Program-made: the position numbers and the translations under genes
Notes under the pieces: generated by a model
The model's input: the letters and a program-made list of their open reading frames with translations, nothing else
Told to the model about the DNA's origin: nothing
Database searches by the model: none
From: Gottfriedia sp049568075
GTDB taxonomy: Bacteria > Bacillota > Bacilli > Bacillales > Bacillaceae_G
Reading direction: 5' to 3' (one strand)
Length of the DNA stretch: 64,000 nt
NCBI GenBank assembly: GCA_049568075.1
Contig: CP144911.1
Shown: positions 1 to 8,043 of the stretch, piece by piece
Numbering within the stretch: the first letter of the stretch is position 1
Layout of the letters: each line of letters starts with the position of its first letter

Positions 1-682
1 ATGGATAACTGCAGAATGTCCTAGACCACCAAAATGTAAGATCTCGTCACACGTTTTAATTCCTTCGTCTTTTCCTTTAATTGCTGCAAGCACTGGACTT
101 AATTTTTCACGCGTTAAAGGTTCCCCTACATGTTCACATTCAACAATCAATATTTTTGTATCTTGTGGAACATCGAGACCAGCTTTTGTTGCAATCTCGT
201 AAGGTGATTTACCAACGATATCGGCATTAACCGCACAAGTATTTTCATTAATCACGAGACCTTCTAATTTCTTTTTCTCTTCTGGGTTTGCAAAATAACA
301 CTTATTATCGAGTAACTCTTGTTTTACTTGGTCATAAATAGCTTCATCAACAACGATTGTTTGTTCTGAAGCACAGATCATCCCATTATCAAACGTTTTT
401 GACAGCATTAAATCATTACATGCTTGTTTAATATTAGCAGACTTTTCAATATAACAAGGAACGTTACCAGGACCAACACCTAGAGCTGGTTTCCCTGTAC
501 TGTATGCTGATTTCACCATACCTGAGCCACCAGTTGCTAAAACGAGTGAGACACCTTCATGGTTCATCAATTGTTTTGTTGCTTCAATTGAAGGTACTTT
601 AATCCATTGAATACAATCTTCTGGTGCACCTGCAGCTACCGCGGCATCTAACAGAATGCGAGCTGCTTCCAAACTACAATTT
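1..682 (-). pseudogene. adhE: adhE fragment (acetaldehyde-CoA dehydrogenase domain), partial
   Basis: Reading the minus strand from about 682 down to 1 gives an open frame through the N-terminal aldehyde dehydrogenase half of the bifunctional AdhE, which converts acetyl-CoA to acetaldehyde and ethanol in fermentation. Recognisable blocks are LATGGSG, the catalytic-cysteine region SKTFDNGMICASEQ and EKLSPVLA. The frame runs off the left window edge, so the C-terminal half is outside. Upstream, about the first 120 residues of a normal AdhE are missing: homology stops at 682-686 where pflB sequence begins on the other strand, and an in-frame stop lies at 697-699. No start codon or ribosome site remains. 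This is a broken gene, or an assembly join. The family call is firm; why it is broken is not known. Confidence 0.85.
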
Positions 683-686
683 TGTA

Positions 687-942
687 ACCAAAAGCGTTAG
701 GAAAAGAACAAGAACAGCAAATCGGTAACTTAGTGTCTATTTTAGATGGGTATGCGATAAAATCCGGCCACCACTTAAATGTAAATGTATTAAATAAAGG
801 GACATTGATGGAAGCGATGGAGCACCCTGAAGAGTATCCTCAATTAACGATTCGCGTATCAGGATATGCGGTAAATTTTATTAAGTTAACGAAAGAGCAA
901 CAACTTGATGTTATTAACCGAACATTCCACGAGTCATTGTAA
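687..942 (+). pseudogene. pflB: pflB 3' fragment (formate acetyltransferase C-terminus)
   Basis: The last ~84 codons of pyruvate formate-lyase, starting at PKALGKEQ and containing the highly conserved glycyl-radical block RVSGYAVNF near the C-terminus. PFL splits pyruvate to acetyl-CoA and formate, and the Gly in RVSGYAV carries the radical. A normal PflB is about 750 residues, so roughly 90% is missing. The homology begins a few bases after the adhE fragment ends, and a stop codon precedes it in frame. The stop at 942 is followed by a good ribosome site for pflA, so the original pflB-pflA order is kept. The fragment cannot make active enzyme. Confidence 0.85.
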
Positions 943-953
943 GGAGGGATGAT

Positions 954-1700
954 ATGGTTAATGGAAATATCCAATCAATTGAATCATTAGGCACTGTTGA
1001 TGGAACTGGTATTCGTTATGTAGTTTTTACACAAGGTTGTTTACTGCGCTGTCAATTTTGCCATAATGCAGATACGTGGGAGATTGGGTCAGGTAGAGAA
1101 GTAACGGTTTCTGAAATCATGAAGGAATTGGAAAGTTACTTACCATTCATTCAACCTTCTGGTGGTGGCATCACAGTAAGTGGAGGAGAACCATTACTCC
1201 AAATCCCGTTTTTGATTGACTTGTTTAAAGAATGTAAGAAAAAGGGGATTCACACAACAATTGATTCGTCGGGTGGTTCATTTAATGCGGAATCAAAAAC
1301 GTATATGGAGAACTTAGATGAGTTATTAAATTATACGGATCTCATCTTACTGGACCTAAAACACATTAACCGTAAAAAACACTTAAAATTAACGGGGATG
1401 CCAAATAACCACATTATTGATTTTGCGCAATTATTATCAGAACGAAAAGTGCCTGTTTGGATTCGGCACGTTCTGATTCCAACCATTACCGATAATAAGG
1501 AAGACTTAACAAAACTTGGTCAATTTATTGGCACGTTGAATAATGTGGAGCAAATTGATGTCTTACCGTATCATAAGCTCGGTGTCTATAAGTGGAAAGC
1601 GCTTGGTCTGGAATATCCACTAGAAGGAATTGAAACGCCATCTGAGGAGCGGGTGGAGAACGCTGTTAGATTACTAAATGCATACAGAACGGTACATTAA
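954..1700 (+). CDS. pflA: Pyruvate formate-lyase activating enzyme
   Basis: A 248-residue radical-SAM enzyme that installs the glycyl radical on PflB using S-adenosylmethionine and a [4Fe-4S] cluster. The cluster motif CLLRCQFC (CxxxCxxC) lies near residues 29-36, followed by the GGxxxSGGEP-type SAM-binding stretch GGITVSGGEP around residue 70. Length is normal for the family. The ATG at 954 is preceded by GGAGGGATGAT. It lies 11 bases after the truncated pflB, as in the standard pflBA operon. PflA here has lost its substrate in cis, so it is functional only if another PflB exists elsewhere in the genome. Confidence 0.95.
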   Translation: MVNGNIQSIESLGTVDGTGIRYVVFTQGCLLRCQFCHNADTWEIGSGREVTVSEIMKELESYLPFIQPSGGGITVSGGEPLLQIPFLIDLFKECKKKGIHTTIDSSGGSFNAESKTYMENLDELLNYTDLILLDLKHINRKKHLKLTGMPNNHIIDFAQLLSERKVPVWIRHVLIPTITDNKEDLTKLGQFIGTLNNVEQIDVLPYHKLGVYKWKALGLEYPLEGIETPSEERVENAVRLLNAYRTVH

Positions 1701-1718
1701 TCACAAGCAAAAGTAATA

Positions 1719-1748
1719 AACCTGCCTTCGTACACTCGGAGGCAGGTT
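1719..1748. terminator. Bidirectional terminator-like hairpin
   Basis: Inverted repeat AACCTGCCT / AGGCAGGTT with a 12-base loop, sitting between the convergent ends of pflA and the formate-channel gene. T-rich tracts are short on both sides. Confidence 0.6.
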
Positions 1749-1753
1749 AATAC

Positions 1754-2571
1754 TTAAGAAACGCGTTTAAATTTTGATTTTTTATTTTCTAGCTCTTGTT
1801 CTTTCTTTTCATGATTTAAGTAGAAGTAAACCATTCCAACACCTATCGAACCACCGATAATATTCCCTAATGTAGCAGGAATTAAGTTGTGTAAGACGTC
1901 GCCAAATGTAAATGCTACTTCGTGCGGTAAAATCGCTGTAATAGCGAATACATCCATGTTTGCAATGCTATGCTCATAACCTGAGAAGAAGAAGACGAAT
2001 ACGAGTAAAAAGATCAGTAGTATTTTTGCCATATCGTCTTTCATGCGAGTTGGAATGAAACAAGCTAGACACACTAACCAGTTACATAAGATCCCTTTCA
2101 TAAAAATATGAAACATCGATGCATGAATTTTGTGGTCAACGACTGCGTTTAAGAAATTATCAGAAGCGAAGTCTTTTGTCGAACCTGTTAAGTAGAATAA
2201 CCCTGCGAATACTAATGCACCAATTAGGTTACCAGAATAGCAAGCAGCCCAGTTTTTCAGCAAATCCACTTTCGTTGTTTTCTTCGATAATGTCCCAACA
2301 GTCAGGTACATTGTATTACTCGAAATAATTCGCCACCACCATATATAATGAGAACTAATGCAGTTGCGAAAACGAAAGGGTATGCAATTGATGTGTAAGC
2401 AGGATTATTCACTCGAAACAATTCAGCTAACTTTACACACACAATTAAGACAAAACCTATATAAATTGATGCTAATGATGCTCTAACAAGATACTTTGTT
2501 AGACTATCCTCTAACATCTTCTTTATATTAAGAGCTAAGTCGATCATATAATTGATACTATCTTTTTCCAT
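1754..2571 (-). pseudogene. Formate/nitrite transporter (FocA family), frameshifted
   Basis: Two overlapping reading frames (2571-2302 and 2311-1754) together encode a ~274-residue FNT-family channel, the normal length for proteins that move formate across the cytoplasmic membrane. The first part ends at GGGELF, where FNT proteins continue with the family signature around GELFTSNTMYLTVG. Here the frame is lost by one missing base between 2322 and 2323; restoring it joins ELF to SNTMYLTVGTLSKKT. The rest carries the usual membrane helices and ends in a charged tail. The start ATG at 2571 has AAGAGGTGAG in front. Placement beside pflA fits formate export. A sequencing error would explain the frameshift equally well. 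Confidence 0.85.
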
Positions 2572-2663
2572 GAACTCACCTCTTGTTTTTATTGTTTACG
2601 TATCACAATGACATTATTAATATAAAGGAAAATCAAAATAAAAAACGTGTGAATTATGAATAT

Positions 2664-2679
2664 TTGTGACAATCTTCAC
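2664..2679. promoter_or_regulatory. FNR/CRP-type operator
   Basis: TGTGACAATCTTCACA is a perfect TGTGA-N6-TCACA palindrome, the consensus of FNR/CRP-family sites in Bacillus. It lies about 90 bases upstream of the formate-channel start, with a TATATT-like -10 between them. Oxygen-responsive control of this gene is an inference that suits the fermentation genes beside it. Confidence 0.65.
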
Positions 2680-2798
2680 ATTCGATAGTTTGCCAAGTAA
2701 TGATAGAGCCAAATCAAAAAGAAAGTCCTTACACAACGAAGTGTAGGGTCTAATCGTAAAATACCTCTGTATCCATTTAAGGATGCAGGGCATGAATA

Positions 2799-3107
2799 TT
2801 AAATATTACTTCGCTCTTTTTGATTAATTTCCCTTAGCTTTCTGTGAAGCCATTTTGTCCATATCAGTTCTTTACTAAATCTTGTAAAAAGGTCTATTTG
2901 TTGATATTCTACGATATCATGAACCAACTTGTCATAAACATCGTGAGTAAAAATCGATCGATCTAGGTAGATATTTAATTTGCAGAAATCCTCATATTCA
3001 GAATTTTTCTGAACTCCTTCAGACACGTTAACATTGGAATAGATATTTCTGAAATCTCTTTCTTTAAAACCACTCGCTCTAAATAAATCGTCAAACTGAT
3101 TGGACAT
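2799..3107 (-). CDS. Hypothetical protein (102 aa)
   Basis: I do not recognise this protein. It is a short, charged, soluble sequence without signal peptide, membrane segment or cysteine motif. The ATG at 3107 is preceded by AAGGAGTG at good spacing, which supports real translation. It is divergent from the gene at 3122. A GC-containing inverted repeat (CCTCTGTATCC / GGATGCAGGG, about 2763-2790) just past its stop may act as terminator. Confidence 0.55.
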   Translation of the reverse strand: MSNQFDDLFRASGFKERDFRNIYSNVNVSEGVQKNSEYEDFCKLNIYLDRSIFTHDVYDKLVHDIVEYQQIDLFTRFSKELIWTKWLHRKLREINQKERSNI

Positions 3108-3121
3108 AGTAACACTCCTTT

Positions 3122-3706
3122 TTGTGTATGAACCGTTTAGCTATGGAGTACTTTACCATATTGTATATTTATTGCACACAATATTGCTGGGTTAATTGTT
3201 ACAACTTTTTAAAACTTATTGAGATTCCAAATGGTGAAGATTACGCGCACCAGAAAAAAGTCAACTTTGTAGAAATGATTACTAAAAAGGACTTTGCTAG
3301 ATTTGAATTATTAATTCCTAACAGTATAAATAGTAAAGAATATCGTGTTTTTGATTTTATCTATAATTATATAGGGGCAGAAAACTTCAACATTGAAAGA
3401 GATTCATATAAAATAATCCTCAAAATTAAACCGATATTTGTTCAAATGGATAAAGAATTGATAGATACATATTATGAAACAATTTTAATTTTAGAAAAAA
3501 TATTAAAAGAAGGTATTGTTCAACTTAGGTATAATGGTGTGCATATTGGAACGGTTAATGAAAGTATTACGATTTATATTCCAAAAAGTATCAAAGAACA
3601 AATACGTGATCTGGCTAATGAATTGAATTTATCTATCGAAGATTACATTAAAGAAAAATTACTGAATCAACTAAAAGAAAAGGAACAAAATGAGGTACAT
3701 ATATAA
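3122..3706 (+). CDS. Hypothetical protein with ribbon-helix-helix-like C-terminus
   Basis: Up to 194 residues; the true start is uncertain because the first ~40 codons have no clear ribosome site and overlap the leader of the divergent gene. The body is soluble and charged. The C-terminal ~40 residues, from TIYIPKSIKEQIRDLANEL onward, have the pattern of a short beta-strand followed by two helices seen in CopG/Arc-type DNA-binding domains. That is a shape match only. No partner toxin or operon is visible. The function is unknown. Confidence 0.5.
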   Translation: MCMNRLAMEYFTILYIYCTQYCWVNCYNFLKLIEIPNGEDYAHQKKVNFVEMITKKDFARFELLIPNSINSKEYRVFDFIYNYIGAENFNIERDSYKIILKIKPIFVQMDKELIDTYYETILILEKILKEGIVQLRYNGVHIGTVNESITIYIPKSIKEQIRDLANELNLSIEDYIKEKLLNQLKEKEQNEVHI

Positions 3707-3741
3707 TAGAAAGAAAGTGGTGTAAAAATGAATGGAAGGAG

Positions 3742-3861
3742 TTGATTAAATTAACCTTTGATTTTGAAGTTGGGAAGGATCCACTACTTGAAAGTTATGT
3801 AGAACGTTTAATTGATAGTAGTTTTACTACTCAATATAGAATTGAATCATGCGTTTATTAA
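3742..3861 (+). CDS. Possible small ORF (39 aa)
   Basis: A frame from TTG 3742 to TAA 3861 encodes a 39-residue peptide containing DPLLESYVERL. A GGAAGGAG sequence touches the TTG, which is too close for a normal ribosome site, so this may be the tail of a lost gene instead. A strong terminator follows directly. Confidence 0.3.
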   Translation: MIKLTFDFEVGKDPLLESYVERLIDSSFTTQYRIESCVY

Positions 3862-3866
3862 ATAAT

Positions 3867-3896
3867 AATTGGAGCTTTTTAAGCTCCAATTTTCTT
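3867..3896 (+). terminator. Intrinsic terminator
   Basis: AATTGGAGCTT / AAGCTCCAATT hairpin with a 3-base loop, followed by TTTCTTTT. Confidence 0.8.
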
Positions 3897-3941
3897 TTGG
3901 ATATAGGGACTTAACTTGAGAATTATGAACATAATCTTGTT

Positions 3942-3963
3942 CAACTAAATGACAGTTTAGTTG
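3942..3963. repeat. Dispersed palindrome, copy 1
   Basis: CAACTAAA, six-base spacer, TTTAGTTG. A divergent member of the palindrome family with core AACTAACGCATGCGTTAGTT found many times between here and 23 kb. Confidence 0.6.
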
Positions 3964-4068
3964 CTTAAGGATTATTGGAAATTCTATGAAAAAAGTCGAA
4001 ATTCCCCCAAATTACAAAAATCGTTTAGTTGGTATAATTAACTTATCAATATATAAAGGGGAATATAT

Positions 4069-4449
4069 ATGAAAAAAATTATAAGTTTGCTTCTCTTTAT
4101 TAGTGTATTTTCATTACTGATTGGATGTAGTGCAAATAAAAAAAGTCTTTCAGAATTGAAACATACAAAAATAAGTGAAGTTACGAAAATTGAAATAGCG
4201 AATGGTCAGAATGGGAAGAAAACCGAAATAACGGATCAGCAGACAATTAGAAATTTTTATAAAGATATTAAAGGAATTGAACTTGTACAAAACAACGACA
4301 ATGATGTAAAAGGTTGGTTATACAGTGTTACATTGTATAAGAAACAAAAAAAGGTTTTAAGTTTTACAACTAGTGAGATTGTAGGAAAGACTGAACAAGA
4401 TGATGAAAAATTTATTACTGCAATTGAAACATTATTGAATCAAAAATAA
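4069..4449 (+). CDS. Small lipoprotein (126 aa)
   Basis: A signal peptide with hydrophobic core and the lipobox LLIGC (Cys about residue 20) predicts a lipoprotein anchored on the outer face of the membrane. The mature part is lysine-rich and resembles small Bacillus lipoproteins in which a conserved Thr/Lys-rich domain is followed by a LYSVTLY-like strand. I cannot name a family. The start ATG at 4069 has AAAGGGGA upstream. The gene stands alone between two palindrome copies. Confidence 0.65.
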   Translation: MKKIISLLLFISVFSLLIGCSANKKSLSELKHTKISEVTKIEIANGQNGKKTEITDQQTIRNFYKDIKGIELVQNNDNDVKGWLYSVTLYKKQKKVLSFTTSEIVGKTEQDDEKFITAIETLLNQK

Positions 4450-4457
4450 GTTTTCTT

Positions 4458-4495
4458 CAACTAAAGCATGCGATTCTTCAATAGAAGATCGCTTT
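4458..4495 (+). repeat. Dispersed palindrome (half) plus terminator hairpin
   Basis: CAACTAAAGCATGCG, the left part of the palindrome family, merges into an imperfect hairpin GCGATTCTTC-AATA-GAAGATCGC followed by TTTTTCTT that can end transcription of the lipoprotein gene. Confidence 0.55.
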
Positions 4496-4644
4496 TTCTT
4501 ATACAACAAAATGGCAGTTTAGTTTAATAAGAATTGCTTCGTTTGTATCTAGAATGAATTTAATTTTAGTGTTAAAATTTACATATAATGGAAATTTTTA
4601 AAAGCTAGTATTCGAAGTAAATTATCTTAAATGGGGATGAGAGG

Positions 4645-4989
4645 GTGGAAAATATATCTTCGTTTGTCATTAGTTTATTAATTCCTTTTCTTATGATTAT
4701 TATTGGGATAGTGAATAAAAAAAGAGCTCCTAAGAATATAAATCATTTTTACGGTTACCGTACCTTTCGTTCAATGTCTTCACAACAAGCTTGGGATCGA
4801 GCTCAGAAATTATTAGGGTATTATTCAATTAGATTAGGTATCTGTAATATTCCAATTAGCATATTACTTTTGTACTTCTTACCATTTTCATTAGACGTCG
4901 TTACTTTAATTAATTTAGGAGTAAGTATATTATTTTTATTTATTCCAATTTTCTATATCGAAAAGGATTTAAAGAGAAATTTTAAGTAA
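4645..4989 (+). CDS. SdpI-family membrane protein
   Basis: A 114-residue protein with three hydrophobic helices and the motif GYRTFRSMSSQQAW after the first helix, characteristic of the SdpI/YhfL family domain. SdpI itself protects Bacillus subtilis from the cannibalism toxin SdpC, but most homologues are of unknown role and no sdpC-like gene is present here. The start is GTG 4645 with GGGGATGAGAGG in front. Length is that of the single-domain version of the family. Confidence 0.75.
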   Translation: MENISSFVISLLIPFLMIIIGIVNKKRAPKNINHFYGYRTFRSMSSQQAWDRAQKLLGYYSIRLGICNIPISILLLYFLPFSLDVVTLINLGVSILFLFIPIFYIEKDLKRNFK

Positions 4990-5016
4990 CATAGCGTAGA
5001 CCTAAAAATATGTATT

Positions 5017-5038
5017 CAACTAACGCATGCATTAGTTG
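5017..5038. repeat. Dispersed palindrome, copy 3
   Basis: Near-perfect palindrome: CAACTAACGCA followed by TGCATTAGTTG. It lies between the SdpI-like gene and the next small gene. Confidence 0.8.
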
Positions 5039-5072
5039 TACAATTTGAACGACTGTCATCTGGGGGGATCAT

Positions 5073-5285
5073 GTGGATGATAAATTAATGGAAATGTCAT
5101 TTCCTGAACTTATCTCGAAATTAGCAGTAGCACCATTATTTATTTTGGTTGTAATATTTGCTATTTTATATGTAATTCTAAATAGAAAAGATAAAGGGTG
5201 TTTTAATTTTATATTGATAATAGGTTCATGGGTATATATTTGTATTTATGTTCTAGCACTGTATTTCTTTTTCTTTGGAAAATAA
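5073..5285 (+). CDS. Small two-helix membrane protein (70 aa)
   Basis: Unrecognised. A short acidic N-terminus is followed by two hydrophobic segments (about residues 18-37 and 47-68) separated by a NRKDKGC loop, so a small inner-membrane protein is likely. The GTG start at 5073 is preceded by GGGGGGATC at good distance. It lies between two palindrome copies and has no obvious partner. Confidence 0.55.
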   Translation: MDDKLMEMSFPELISKLAVAPLFILVVIFAILYVILNRKDKGCFNFILIIGSWVYICIYVLALYFFFFGK

Positions 5286-5295
5286 AATGCTATGT

Positions 5296-5315
5296 AACTA
5301 ACGCATGTGTTAGTT
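5296..5315. repeat. Dispersed palindrome, copy 4
   Basis: AACTAACGCATGTGTTAGTT. This is the same version that is interrupted by the group II intron at 15.3 kb. It is followed within 15 bases by a terminator hairpin. Confidence 0.8.
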
Positions 5316-5327
5316 GTACAAACACGA

Positions 5328-5354
5328 AAGGCTGTTTCGACAGCTCTTTTTTTA
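5328..5354 (+). terminator. Intrinsic terminator
   Basis: GCTGT-TTCG-ACAGC hairpin followed by a run of T. The palindrome-then-terminator layout recurs at 5.72 kb and 50.1 kb. Confidence 0.8.
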
Positions 5355-5421
5355 ATTAAGTAACTGATATAATATGCAAAGAGATAAAGAAAAGATTTTT
5401 ATAAATTGGTAGGGGATTCAG

Positions 5422-5694
5422 ATGGAATATATGTTTATTGGAATATTGTTAGTCATTGTTTTTGTACTTATTACAACTGTTATTGATAAACTTAATAAAC
5501 TAGAGAAGCGATTGAATAATATCAAGGCTACTTTAGACCAAGTTGCTAACGTATTAGAAGTACCTGAACATCCAATTAATGATGAATTGCGTAAACTTTT
5601 AAAAGAAGGAAAAGAAATTCAAGCGATTAAAGAAGTTAGAAATGTTTTAGGTCTTTCATTAATAGAGGCTAAGCAATATGTAGATGCTTTATAA
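5422..5694 (+). CDS. Membrane-anchored protein with ribosomal L7/L12-like C-terminal segment
   Basis: A 90-residue protein. Residues 1-23 form one membrane helix, 24-50 look like a short coiled coil, and the C-terminus EIQAIKEVRNVLGLSLIEAK closely resembles the C-terminal fold of ribosomal protein L7/L12 (K-x-x-AIK-x-VR-x-x-x-GLGLKEAK). In L7/L12 this surface recruits translation factors; similar small membrane proteins occur in Bacillus with unknown role. The ATG at 5422 is preceded by GGTAGGGGATTCAG. A palindrome and a terminator follow. Confidence 0.7.
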   Translation: MEYMFIGILLVIVFVLITTVIDKLNKLEKRLNNIKATLDQVANVLEVPEHPINDELRKLLKEGKEIQAIKEVRNVLGLSLIEAKQYVDAL

Positions 5695-5718
5695 TCGAGA
5701 TTACTAAACCTCCTTATT

Positions 5719-5740
5719 CAACTAACTGATGCAATAGTTG
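5719..5740. repeat. Dispersed palindrome, copy 5
   Basis: CAACTA...TAGTTG with the divergent centre ACTGATGCAA; five bases before a terminator. Confidence 0.7.
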
Positions 5741-5745
5741 AACAA

Positions 5746-5772
5746 AAAGAGTTGCTTCGGCAACTCTTTTTT
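5746..5772 (+). terminator. Intrinsic terminator
   Basis: AAAGAGTTG-CTTCGG-CAACTCTTT hairpin with a T run. Confidence 0.85.
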
Positions 5773-5866
5773 AGTTTAATCATTTTTTTAATTTGAAATT
5801 TCCAATTCATTCTTACCAAATTCTTACAAAGTTTTTGTACAATTATTCATAAGGAGTGAGAATGAC

Positions 5867-6523
5867 ATGGAAATACGGATTTTAGTTGTAGAAGATGATG
5901 TAAAGATTGCTCGATTATTAGAGCTTGAATTAAATCACGCTGGTTACAATGTAGACTGTGTTTATGATGGACTTAGTGCGTTAAGCATTTTGCATGAATA
6001 TGATTTTGACTTAGTTTTGTTAGATATTATGATGCCTAACCTAGATGGAATGGAAGTTATTAATGAGATTCGAAAGTACAATTCAGAACTACCTGTAATA
6101 ATGTTATCAGCAAAGGGACAGATTCAAGATAAGATTAAAGGTTTGGATCATGGAGCAAATGATTACGTTACAAAACCATTTGTTGTAGAGGAATTGCTTG
6201 CGAGAATAAGAGCTTTTTTGAGAAATAGAAAATGGACTAATACGGAACAAATTGGAGAATTACTTGTAAATTATAGAGAAAAATCGGTTATGAAAAATGG
6301 TAAGGAGACAGCACTAACAGAAAAAGAGTATTCATTATTAAGTTATTTTTTACGTAATCGAAACGCAGTCCTTTCAAGAGAACAAATTCTAAATGCCGTG
6401 TGGGGAATTGATTTTGAAGGTGAAATCAAAATTGTGGATGTGTATGTAGGCTATCTAAGGAAGAAGTTACAAGAAAATCGATTAGTAACTATACGGGGTA
6501 GTGGCTATCAATGGAAGGAATGA
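5867..6523 (+). CDS. OmpR/PhoB-family response regulator
   Basis: A 218-residue response regulator. The receiver domain (1-115) has the acidic pair E9/D10-D11, the phospho-acceptor D53 in LLDIMMP, S81 and K103 in TKPF. The C-terminal winged helix (about 125-218) has the typical LTEKEYSLLSYFLRN and VDVYVGYLRKKL blocks of OmpR-type DNA binders. AAGGAGTGAGAATGAC precedes the ATG. The kinase gene starts four bases after the stop, so the pair form one operon. The stimulus and target genes are not evident. Confidence 0.93.
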   Translation: MEIRILVVEDDVKIARLLELELNHAGYNVDCVYDGLSALSILHEYDFDLVLLDIMMPNLDGMEVINEIRKYNSELPVIMLSAKGQIQDKIKGLDHGANDYVTKPFVVEELLARIRAFLRNRKWTNTEQIGELLVNYREKSVMKNGKETALTEKEYSLLSYFLRNRNAVLSREQILNAVWGIDFEGEIKIVDVYVGYLRKKLQENRLVTIRGSGYQWKE

Positions 6524-6527
6524 TCTG

Positions 6528-7838
6528 ATGAAAATGAAAACGAAGTTAGTATTTGTTTTTAGTTGTATTTTGATTCTATGTACAGTAGTTGGTAGTATTG
6601 CAATTTATATAACGACCTATAATCATGCTATAGCGCAAAGCTCTGTTGAAATGGAGAATAATTTTAAAGATATAATGAATGACATAACTTTAGAAGATTG
6701 GGATAAAGGTAATGTAAGTGCAGGACTATTTTTTAATGAAGGGTATATGACTGTTTATAAAAAAGATAAAGTTTTATATAAAAAAGAATTTCATGGTGGT
6801 AGACCAGGTGAGGAAGAAAAAATGAATAAGGTTATAAATGGCCAAAAGTATAGCAGATATTTAGGGCCGTTTATAACATCATTGGGAATGTCTATAAGCC
6901 AAAAAACGAATGATTATTCTGTTGTATTTACATTTTACAATCGCGATCTCAATGAAATGTTAATCCACCTTCAAAAAGTTTTAATAGAAGTTACAATTAG
7001 CATTATTACACTCGGGACAATATGTATCTATGCATTTATTCATTTTTTATTTAAGCCAGTTAAAATAATTATCAATACAATGAACGAGATTACGGAAAGT
7101 GAAGATTTAAAGGAAATAGTATTGAAACATAAACGTGATGAGTTAGGTCAAATTGTAATAGCATTTAATACGATGATTCTTAAAATTAAAGACATGATAA
7201 AGAGACAAGAATCTTTTGTCATTAATGTTTCACACGAATTAAAAACACCAATTACAATTATTGAAGGTTATGGAAAATTATTGGAGCGATGGGGATTAGA
7301 AAATCCAGAAATTGCTAAAGAAAGTATTGAACACATTATTGAAGAAACTAATCGAATGAAGAACGGTTTAATAGAGCCTATGTTGCTTTTAACGAGTTTA
7401 AAAAAACGAAGTATAATTAACGATACGATTCAGCTGGATTTATTAGCAAAAGGAATAGCAAAGAAATTCGAGGTTATTAGCAAAAGGAATATAGCGATTA
7501 AAGGTCAGGGAACCGTATATAGTAACAGAGAATTAATAGAGCAGATTCTTTATATTTTTATTGATAACTCGATTAAGTATAGTAATTCAATCATAGAAAT
7601 TATGATAGATGATAATTATATTTGCGTCAAAGATAGTGGATCCGGTATTTCAGAAGAGGATATACCCTTTATATTTGACCAATTCTATCGTGGTAATAAA
7701 GAACGTTCTGATAAAAAAGGTGTGGGACTTGGATTGGCGATCGCCAATGATAGTGCGAATTTATTAGGAGCTAAGTTAGAATATAAAACAAATCCAAAAG
7801 GTGGAAGTATGTTTAGTATTCTATTTCCAGAAAATTAA
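6528..7838 (+). CDS. Sensor histidine kinase
   Basis: A 436-residue membrane kinase that pairs with the preceding regulator. It has a membrane helix at about 8-30, an extracytoplasmic sensor loop of ~120 residues, a second helix at about 150-175, a HAMP linker, and a dimerisation domain with phospho-His 236 in SFVINVSHELKTP. The C-terminal ATPase part keeps the N box (IDNSIKYS), G1 box (VKDSGSGI), F box and G2 box (GVGLGLAIA). I chose ATG 6528, which has GGAAGGAATG upstream and directly follows the regulator. Cognate partner by adjacency. Confidence 0.92.
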   Translation: MKMKTKLVFVFSCILILCTVVGSIAIYITTYNHAIAQSSVEMENNFKDIMNDITLEDWDKGNVSAGLFFNEGYMTVYKKDKVLYKKEFHGGRPGEEEKMNKVINGQKYSRYLGPFITSLGMSISQKTNDYSVVFTFYNRDLNEMLIHLQKVLIEVTISIITLGTICIYAFIHFLFKPVKIIINTMNEITESEDLKEIVLKHKRDELGQIVIAFNTMILKIKDMIKRQESFVINVSHELKTPITIIEGYGKLLERWGLENPEIAKESIEHIIEETNRMKNGLIEPMLLLTSLKKRSIINDTIQLDLLAKGIAKKFEVISKRNIAIKGQGTVYSNRELIEQILYIFIDNSIKYSNSIIEIMIDDNYICVKDSGSGISEEDIPFIFDQFYRGNKERSDKKGVGLGLAIANDSANLLGAKLEYKTNPKGGSMFSILFPEN

Positions 7839-7901
7839 CTTTAGTTTTAGAAGAATGGAATATTATGAGAACGGTTTAAAGATTAAAATAATATACTCCT
7901 T

Positions 7902-7931
7902 ATTGAACTAAACCAGCTAATAGTTTGTCAA
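7902..7931. repeat. Dispersed palindrome, variant with ACCAGCTAATAG centre
   Basis: TTGAACTAAACCAGCTAATAGTTTG-type copy, matching the version at 18.23 kb. It lies just to the left of the IS110 element. Confidence 0.55.
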
Positions 7932-8043
7932 TAATTTTCAATAAAAAAAATATGTGACTCATGTTATACTATTTTTGACATGCCAAATAACCTTCCCATT
8001 ATTTAAAATCGGAAGATTATGGTAATTATGGTTGTTTCAGATT

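Noticed and set aside
1754..2571. Two separate membrane proteins
   Set aside because: The two frames join exactly at the FNT signature after adding one base, so it is one broken gene.
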